From Osedax fenrisi (taxonomy: Eukaryota; Annelida; Polychaeta; Sabellida; Siboglinidae), in assembly GCA_964019155.1 (NCBI GenBank), contig OZ025239.1, positions 7,321,169-7,385,168 on the forward strand: DNA of 64,000 nucleotides. Direction: 5' to 3'. The position numbers were made by a program, and so were the translations under genes. Shown here one piece after another: positions 55,910-64,000 of this stretch. The notes under the pieces were generated by a model. That model was not told the DNA's origin. It saw nothing but the letters and a program-made list of their open reading frames with translations, and ran no database searches. The first letter of the stretch is position 1. Every line of letters begins with the position of its first letter.

Positions 55910-57025
55910 TATAGAAATATCGATATATTTAGGGTGTCGATATTATGTGCCAAGGTGTCGGTATTCGAGGCTGTGCCTGTAATATCGACACCACTGTTAT
56001 CTCAGAGTTAAACAAACTAAATTAAATTTTAAAATAGCTAATATATGTATGTAGGGGAAAGTATCCGAATACGGACACTCTCGGTATCTCAGAAACCATA
56101 AATCCTACACAAAATGTTTAATGAATAAAATATTCATAATTATATAAATAGTCTAAAAAAGTATTTTTTATTTTTTAATTATTCAAAATATTGCTGATAT
56201 TTCCAAAAAACTGATTTTTTTTTACGTTTATAAATTTATGAAAAAAAATTTCAACTTAAAACCTTCTCAAGAATATACAAATGTATCGAAACATAACACT
56301 ATATTATTAAAAAATAAAGCATTCTAAAAATTATATATATAATTTCTATATTTATTATCAAATATTCATTAAGTTATAAGCATATATCTAGAGGTCATAT
56401 AAGTTCCTAATACGGACACTCTATATGTCTTAATACGGATACCCTATAACCAATCATCGCGCAGAGTATGAACTATTATGATTTTCATAAAAATGCGTGC
56501 GTTATAATATTAATACCACCAATAAAGCTAAATCTAAAATTTTTATTATTTAGATACTTAAAGTGTATTATTAATTAAAAAATAATAAAATAAATAAATT
56601 ATTAACTAATTAAATTATAATACATTTTTTATAACATTAATTATAATTAATGTAATTGTAATTTGTCTGATTGATTCATAATAATATATAGTTTAACTTG
56701 TGTATATAGGGTATATAACACAGGGTGTCGGTATTCGGACATGGGTACCGAATACGGACACCCCGTTATCTATGAAATTAAAAGATTAAATACAATTTTA
56801 AAATCAAAATAATATCTATAATCATATAATATTAATATAGTGTAATTTGAATTAAAATAATGAGTCATACAATGTTAAGACGATTTATTGTTAAAGTGTC
56901 CGTATTATGTTACTTTCCCTACCTACTTAATACTTATAAATAAAATTTGGAAATATTTAATTAAGAAATAATAAAGTTATGGTGATTTATTGTTAGGGTG
57001 TCGGTATTCGAGTACTCTTCCATTA
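55910..57025. mobile_element. Related element split by subfamily A copy 2
   Basis: GGGTGTCGATATTATGTGCC and TATCGACACCACTGTTATCT at 55930-56040, and GGGTGTCGGTATTCGAGTAC at 56996-57020, appear to be the two flanks of one older, related element. Copy 2 (56054-56919) is inserted between them. The outer left boundary is not clear. Confidence 0.5.
56054..56919 (+). mobile_element. GGGGAAAGT MITE, subfamily A, copy 2
   Basis: Left TA-GGGGAAAGTATCCGAATA, right ATTATGTTACTTTCCC-TA. The interior mirrors copy 1 in opposite orientation, including TCTAGAGGTCATATAAGTTC. Confidence 0.8.
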
Positions 57026-57119
57026 TACTACAATATAATTACAACATTTAATTTGATTACATAATACATTATATAATTCTAAATTACGACAACTATACCC
57101 GACAAACAATTATTACTGC

Positions 57120-58215
57120 ACAGGTGTCCTGTAGGATACCTTGCTTAGGACTCCTGCAGAGGTCCTAAGGTGTAACAATCTGTCTATCTATTTTACATGT
57201 GTGCAGCAAATTTACATCGATTTATTAGTCACTGTGTAAGGATAAATAAGGACAAAATAATGAACTTTCTGAATCCTAGGAATCCCTGAATCCTAGCAGC
57301 TGCTAAGGATAAATAAGGACAAAATAACATACTTTCTTAATCCTGCTAAGGATAAATAAGGACTAAATAACGAAATTTCTTAATCCTGATAAGGACAAAT
57401 AAGGACAAAATAAAGGATTTTTTAATCCTGGTATAGACAAATAAGTGACATATAAAGTATTTTCTATTCCTATATAGAATAACCCAGCATTCAACTTACA
57501 TAAAAAATGTAAATTTAACCTAAGTCAATGGTAACTAATTAACTTAAGTTCAACTTAAGTTCTAAGCTAAATTCTAAATTCAATAATAATAACATTTTAA
57601 TATTGAATACAAACTTCAATCAATATTCAATTGCTATATATTCAATATTGGGCAATTAGTTCAACATGATTTCCAATTATATTATCAATAGAATTTTAAT
57701 TAACATTGTAGTTCAACTTGTCACTTGAATGAGATTATGATAATTTAGAAAAATACATAGGAATACTTAAATAATTTTAGTTTTTAAAATAATATTTTAT
57801 TTATTAAAATCAGTATATTAACTTAAATATAAAATTAAATCAATATATTAAAATAATTAAAAGGTATAATAGGTTATTATTTCTATATTAAAAAAAAGTA
57901 CATATACTAATAATAATTTCCTGTACAGTATACTGTACGCCATACAGTATACCATATTATACTACTGATCAGGATATCTACAGGACAATTTAAGTTAAGT
58001 TTTGCATTTTATTTATAGATATGAAAATATTACTTTAAATGTCCTGCCCAGTAACATATTATACTACTGCTCATGGTATCTACAGGATAATTTAAGTACA
58101 GTTTTGCATAGTTATTTGGTCTATATTTTTAAAACTACTGTTCACATACTTTTAATTAGCATCACAGTACATATATACTTCAGTGTGTCCTAAGGATAAA
58201 TTAGGACATTAAAAC
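57120..58215. repeat. Repeat-rich block with TAAGGATAAATAAGGAC units
   Basis: A 43-bp minisatellite (57238-57440, about five units AAGGATAAATAAGGACAAAA) is followed by a direct repeat of about 50 bases (57954 and 58060, TATTATACTACTG.TCA). The block is bounded by AGGTCCTAAGGTG on the left and GTGTCCTAAGGATAAAT on the right, possibly one decayed transposon. Confidence 0.6.
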
Positions 58216-60511
58216 GAAATTTATTTAAGACATTTTTTGTCGGGTAAGAACTCTATTATTTTAAAATATTTAAAAATGCATAATTTATCGATGAATGTTG
58301 CATTAATAGCAAAAGGTAAATATCCAGAAGGACTCTCTACAAGTGTGTATTATATAAATACATTTAAATATTATTTTGAAATTAATACAATTATCTAATT
58401 AAACATTATAATATCAATAGTACTTATAAAGATATAATATATCTATAATTATAATAATATGTGTTATCTAATTATACCTATACCAAGTCGACAAATTACT
58501 ACCCGCTTAAGGGCCTATTTTTTTGATATTAAATTTTAAAAAAATATTTAATATTAATATAAATTTTGTAAGGTAAATATATTATAATAAATATGTCAAA
58601 AATTAGAATACAAAATGATCTATTAATACAAAATACAAGCGTTTAAAAAAACACTTAATGTAAACAAAATCAACATTATTACAAAAATAATAATTACTAA
58701 ATATTTCATAAATTAAATATCTAATACAATTTGAAATATTTTATATTATTGAATAATTGAAAAAATATTATAAAATATCAAATATACTCTTCGATAATTC
58801 ATGTATGGTGATACCTTATTATATAAATAAGTATTACTTTATTATGATTTATATAACTCTATCTCAATATGGAATTTACAATATATTTTATTTTAACTAA
58901 TAATATATTATCTTTATTATACTAAACTATCTACAAAAATCAATTTCTTCAAGAAAGAAGTATTATGAATACTTATGAATACATTATGGATAGAAAAATG
59001 TGGTTTTAATTAGTATTATTTATAATACTCTAATATACTAATTTATTATTATACTAATCATTATAATAATTATTTTTTTAATTATTTTATAAAATTTTAT
59101 TTTCCAAATTATATTAATACTATTTAGTACTCTATTATTATAATTTAGATATGCATATATTAATAAATCATTATATTTTATATAATATATATGTTTACAT
59201 TCATAATAATATATAAATATAGTTTCAAAAAACTTTGAAATGGGACTGCATATCACCAGGGAGCATATTAATAGTGTAATGAGTGTATTTATTTATTTGT
59301 ATTTAAATGCAATTAAACTTGTAATTTTATTTAATATAAAATGATAATATAAATTAATATATGTAGTATCGAGAAACAAGATATATATTGTTAATTTTAA
59401 ATTATTAAATAGATAAAATAAATATTTGATTATACATAACTACTAAAACATGTATATATCTTTTAAAATGTGTTTATAATTAAATATTCTAGATTAATTT
59501 CATCATATGATATTAATGTTATAGAAAAATAATATTCAGCTTATATATAATATTATATAAATATATAATTTATCATTATTTATCCTTTACACCATTATTC
59601 CTCAGTTTCATATTTTTGTCAAATCATAAATATTTAAAGTACTACTATTGTTTTATTTTTAAATATTTAAACTAAATTTTGTTCTCACTATATTCTAAAT
59701 TTATTACTAAAAGTATTCCTACTTCAATTTTTTAATTTAATTAGTTATGTATTTCTATAGCAAAATTAAACATTAAAATCAAAAATTTACAAAATTTATT
59801 TAACAAATTATAATATCTAATTTTTTTTTGATTATATATAAATTCGTAGTTAGGTTTATAGAGCTAATATATTTTAATACTATTTTTTTTAATTTAAAAA
59901 AAATATTAAATATTGAAATAGGAGTAGGCTCTTTTGCCTATCAATATTACAATTAAAAATAGGCGCACCTGCTTTTAACGTATGAAAGTCAAATATTCAT
60001 ATGAAATTTAATTTTAATTTCATAATTATAATTATTATAATATGTTACACGTTTAAAATAACAAAAATCATATTTATATTATACATAATTATTATAAAAA
60101 TACGTATCCTATAAGATATAAATGATATGTAACGAGCTAAATAAATGTAAAGAAAATTCATAAAATTCTATCGGCTTACTAGAAATTAACCAATAACGAA
60201 CCCTATATATAAATTATATATATATATATATATATATAATTCTGAAGACGAATGCACCATGTACCTATTTGAAGATGTACATCTTACACCATAGCTAAGT
60301 ACATTATAGAAAGAGTTAACGTGTTATAATTTTATATATCGTGATTATTATAAAAACTGTACATATATTTAACTTTTTTCTTAATGTTTTATATAATTTT
60401 AATAGTATATAAATAAATAATGAAATAATGATAAAAATACAAATTTATTCATTATTAAATAATATCAATTTAGTAAAAAAAATTCTTATCCTCTTAATAC
60501 AATTTTGTTGA
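58216..60511. other. AT-rich stretch without gene
   Basis: No gene, clear repeat family or regulatory element was recognised; only AT-rich sequence and a short (AT)n tract at 60211-60238. Confidence 0.55.
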
Positions 60512-61402
60512 TTAATTAGTTGATATCTGTAGGTGTCTTATATTTATATATTTAACAATAATAGATTTAATAATAATTATACGGTAATCAATACCTACAT
60601 CACCGGCAACATACGAATGTTGCAAAAGTTGTGTAAATAGGGTATTATCAGATACACTACGTAAAGAAGCCACTTTCAATCTATGTATATTGGTATTAGA
60701 TAATACCCCATCTACTATCCGTGGCGTAAGCAGTCTTTCAACATATAGACAAATGTTGACAACATCCTCGGATGGATTTATTAAACCACCTCTATTTTTA
60801 CGATTAATAAGTTGTGATAAGTTGTGATGTAACTGCATGTCTAACCAATGCACCACTACATTGATCACGATTAATCGTTATTCTTATATATCGTGTTATA
60901 AAATCAGCTATATATTTAACAATATCTGATTTATATATTGATAATCTATTATACATCGGTACGTCGTCATAGTCGAGATCAGTAAGTGTAATGTCAGTAC
61001 AGTTCTCTAGTGGTGCTAGTGAGTCATTACTAGCTATAGAATAATTCGTAGTAAATAATATGTATGTTCCATCCAATATTCATGCATTTCCATTAGAAAA
61101 CTTCACCTATTTAAGATAAATATCATTGTATATATATTATATATATACAGAGCTGGGCACTATACTCAAAAAATATATAATAGATACAATTACAATTACA
61201 CACTTTTTTCTTATAATAGATACTACTACAATTACTTTAAAAAAATCATAGTAGATACAATTACAAATACATAATTTTCTTAGTAGATACATCTTAGTAG
61301 ATACAAATACATTATAATTATATACAATATATATATATATAATATATAATAGACAATTTTATATCATATAATATATATTCATCGAAATTTAATTTGATAG
61401 TA

Positions 61403-62077
61403 GGGGAAAGTAACCGAATATGGACAATGCCCTAATATGGACACTCTCTGTATCTCATAAACCATAAATCCTACAAAAATTGTTTAACGAATAAAATATT
61501 CATAATTATATAAATAGTGTAGCTATAAAAGTATTTTATTTTTTTAGACTGATTTTTTTATTACGTTTTTAAAATTATGAAAACAATTTTCAACTTAAAA
61601 CGTTCTCTAGAATATAAAAACGTATCAATATAAAATATAACAATATATTATTTTTTAAAAAAGCATTCTAAAATTATATATATATAATTTCTAAATTTGT
61701 TAATAAATATTCATTTAGTTATAAGCATATATTTAGAGGTCATATATGAGTATATATAATATATATGTTTATATATAAGTCCCTAATAGGGACACTATAT
61801 GTCAACATTAATTATAAATAATGTAATTGTAAGTTGTCTGATTGATTCATCAATAATATATAGTGTTTCTAGTAGTATATAGGGTGTCCGTATTCGGACA
61901 TAGATACCGAATACGGACACCTTCGTTATATTAGGAATTAAATGATTAAATACAATTTTAAAATCACAATAATATCTATAATAATATAATATTAATATAT
62001 TTTAATTTTTGAATACAAATAATGAGTCATGTTAAGACCATTTAGTGTTAAAGTGTCCGTATTAGGTTACTTTCCCC
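61403..62077 (+). mobile_element. GGGGAAAGT MITE, subfamily A, copy 3, nested in the hAT element
   Basis: Left TA-GGGGAAAGTAACCGAATA, right TTAGGTTACTTTCCCC-TA. It is shorter than copies 1 and 2. TA flanks both ends. Confidence 0.82.
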
Positions 62078-62099
62078 TACATATCAAGGTATATTATAC

Positions 62100-62345
62100 A
62101 GAAATAATGTCCAGAAATGTTTGCAAGAAAGTGATTTTCTAACAAGTTGCAGTGGGATACACCCTTTAAAATGACTATATTTCCTGAAATTTCCGGAAAA
62201 TAAGAGGGTAACCTACTAACATTGTAGGTAACTTCCTAGAAAATAAGTTTCTAACAAAACATTATTAAATGAAATTATTCCGAAATTATTTCCGGAAATA
62301 TTGGTAGTGGGATACCCTATTTAAAAGGACATATTAAACATTTAC
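62100..62345. repeat. Inverted repeat block with ATTTCCGGAAAT motifs
   Basis: AGTGGGATACACCCTTTAAA and AGTGGGATACCCTATTTAAA occur 150 bases apart, with TTTCCGGAAA near both. Possibly a further small element within the hAT body; no coding. Confidence 0.4.
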
Positions 62346-63143
62346 ACCTTATAACATGTTCTTCAATAGATGATATAGAATACATGTGTTGATATGTAAT
62401 AACATTTAATGATGCCCACGATGAATATGTTAGTGTACCAGCGTTTATTTCATCTACAACTATGAGCCATTACAGATTATAGAGAAATATACATTATTAC
62501 AATATACTATTTTTCAACTAAATATAATCAGCGACCTTTACTTTCGAATGTTCCATACGAATGGTGACGAGTAGTGACTTATCAAATATACAAAAAAATA
62601 ATTATTAATATATTATTAAATATTATTATTTAGAATTAATCATATTTATCCAAATATTTATTAAAATGATTTTATCTTTCAATATAATATATAATTGTGA
62701 ATTATAAATCAATTATTATATAAAATATATTATAAAAATAATGTCTTTGTTTTCAATAAATGTATATAATGGTTTATGAGAATAAAGCACTATAATTGAT
62801 ATATCATAATTTTTAACAATGAATTAATTTTAATATTTACAAAAGATATGTTATTAAACATATTTTTATAATTTATATATATTAAAATTAATATATAATA
62901 TGATATTATAAAATATTGATATAAAATACATGTAATGTCCAAATGATATATTATTTAATAAAATGTATCTGTTTACATAATTGTCTTAGTAGATACGTAT
63001 CGTAGATACTATTTATGACTAATAGATACTATTACAGATACTTTTTTAATTGTTATAATAGATACAAATACAAATACAAATGTATCTACGATACTGATTT
63101 TTTGCCTTAATAGATACTCTATCGGCGATACTGCCCAGCTCTG

Positions 63144-63206
<63 letters not shown>

Positions 63207-64000
63207 ATTTACCTCATTTCTCATGAGCAGCCGCTTATAAATAACTTGAAATTGTGTGACCCTCGGATTATGTGAGCTACCTCCGTGTGATCGTATAGCT
63301 CCGAAAAGCAATTCTAGGTGATATTGGTTCATTTTATAGGTAAGGAAGTAGGTCATTCCCTAGTCATTCCCAAAATTCATTAGCCGAACAAATACATTTT
63401 CGACTACAATCAACCTTGTTGTGGAACCAAGGAAGCCAGTTTTCTGCGGAGTTAAAAAAATGGATTTGTTCCCAACATCAGTTAGATTGAATAAGTAATC
63501 TTTTAGAATTATTATTCGGTTTTGCCATTATTCCTATAATTTTCAATAAATAAACAAATTACGAAATAAATATATATTATAAAAAAATAACCTCATTAGT
63601 TTTGGATAGTGGAGCCTTCTGGTATTTTCCACGTGGAGACCTTATATTTAATATGTCAAAGCAGGCATCAATATTTCGAATACATTCTATAGTTGGAGAT
63701 GCATCACGGACATGTAGATGCTTAATGTCATCTCTAATATAAGCTATTGCATCGGCAACGCTAGTACTGAATAATTGGGCAGCCAGTTTCACCTATGATA
63801 AAGATAATGATATATTTATATATATAATAATATTATATAAATGATGTTTGCAATACCTTTATTACTTGAGATTTAAAATCTACATGATCATCAGAGAGTT
63901 TATTAGCTAGATGTAACCCATGCTTTTTCTGGTGTTCATTTAGCATTTCAAAGTATTTCCAACTTATTAGTTCTCCTACAATGGTAAAATAATAAAATTA

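Larger units (their letters stand above)
61148..63143 (+). mobile_element. hAT-like element inside the P-transposase intron
   Basis: Left CAGAGCTGGGCACTATACTC, right GAGTATCTATTAAG-type sequence in reverse with tip GATACTGCCCAGCTCTG. TATATATA flanks both ends, an 8-base duplication as for hAT, though low in complexity. The CAGAGCTGGGCA tip is widely seen in hAT elements. The body is rich in TAGATACAAATAC repeats, has no transposase, and is itself interrupted by 61403-62077. Confidence 0.75.
60512..63975 (-). pseudogene. P-element/THAP9-like transposase, C-terminal half, degraded
   Basis: Segments on minus: 63975-63857, 63792-63592, 63533-63213, 61106-60512; the N-terminus lies beyond the window. 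They read ELISWKYFEMLNEHQKKHGL, VKLAAQLFSTSVADAI, KDYLFNLTDVGNKSIFLTPQ, KMNQYHLELLFGAIRSHGGS and NRKNRGGLINPSEDVV. These match the RNase H-like catalytic and GTP-binding-insertion region plus C-terminal part of P-element transposases, including vertebrate THAP9. Splice phases fit, but the frame holds stops at 63530-63528 (TAA), 63362-63360 (TAG) and 61082-61080 (TGA), and a 10-base tandem duplication at 60809-60828 shifts the frame. It is no longer able to make a full protein. Confidence 0.88.

Overview
The window is eukaryotic nuclear DNA from an animal, most likely an invertebrate. It is strongly AT-rich, packed with microsatellites and small inverted-repeat transposons, and its genes are split into short exons by introns of a few hundred bases to several kilobases. 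Two gene families named here (TRPM channels and fibrinogen-domain proteins) fit a metazoan. I cannot name the species from the sequence alone. No bacterial operon, CRISPR array or phage feature is present.

Region 1 (about 1-17250, minus strand): the 5' half of a TRPM cation channel gene. Fifteen exons join in one continuous frame (1903 nt) from 17245 to the window edge. They cover the N-terminal cytosolic melastatin homology regions and stop just before the transmembrane domain. Its introns carry a candidate Helitron, a pogo/Tigger-like MITE, a TTAA-flanked element, two CAAAG-type MITEs, and one intron that is almost pure (ACT)n.

Region 2 (about 17250-30600): no gene recognised. It holds microsatellites, an 11-bp and a 10-bp minisatellite, transposon relics and a perfect 89-bp inverted repeat. 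At 30627-30730 there is an orphan terminal exon on the plus strand with a polyadenylation signal.

Region 3 (34700-49483, minus strand): a coiled-coil plus fibrinogen C-terminal domain gene. Ten exons from 47813 to 34858 splice phase-perfectly; an eleventh (49483) supplies the start of the visible coiled coil. The introns hold a tRNA-derived SINE in two copies, one of them split by a palindromic MITE, plus a LINE reverse transcriptase fragment, a degenerate telomere-like array and other repeats.

Region 4 (49500-60500): no secure gene. There is a LINE 3' end, several GGGGAAAGT-type MITEs, minisatellites, a long (AAT)n array and one short CpG-rich stretch.

Region 5 (60500-64000, minus strand): the C-terminal half of a P-element/THAP9-like transposase with in-frame stops and a frameshift caused by a 10-bp duplication. 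A hAT-like element sits in one of its introns and itself contains a GGGGAAAGT MITE.

The two host genes are unrelated in function: one is an ion channel, the other probably a secreted or extracellular recognition/adhesion protein. Much of what is unusual lies in the repeats: hairpin elements reduced to little more than their terminal repeats, nested insertions, and inverted or spliced microsatellites.
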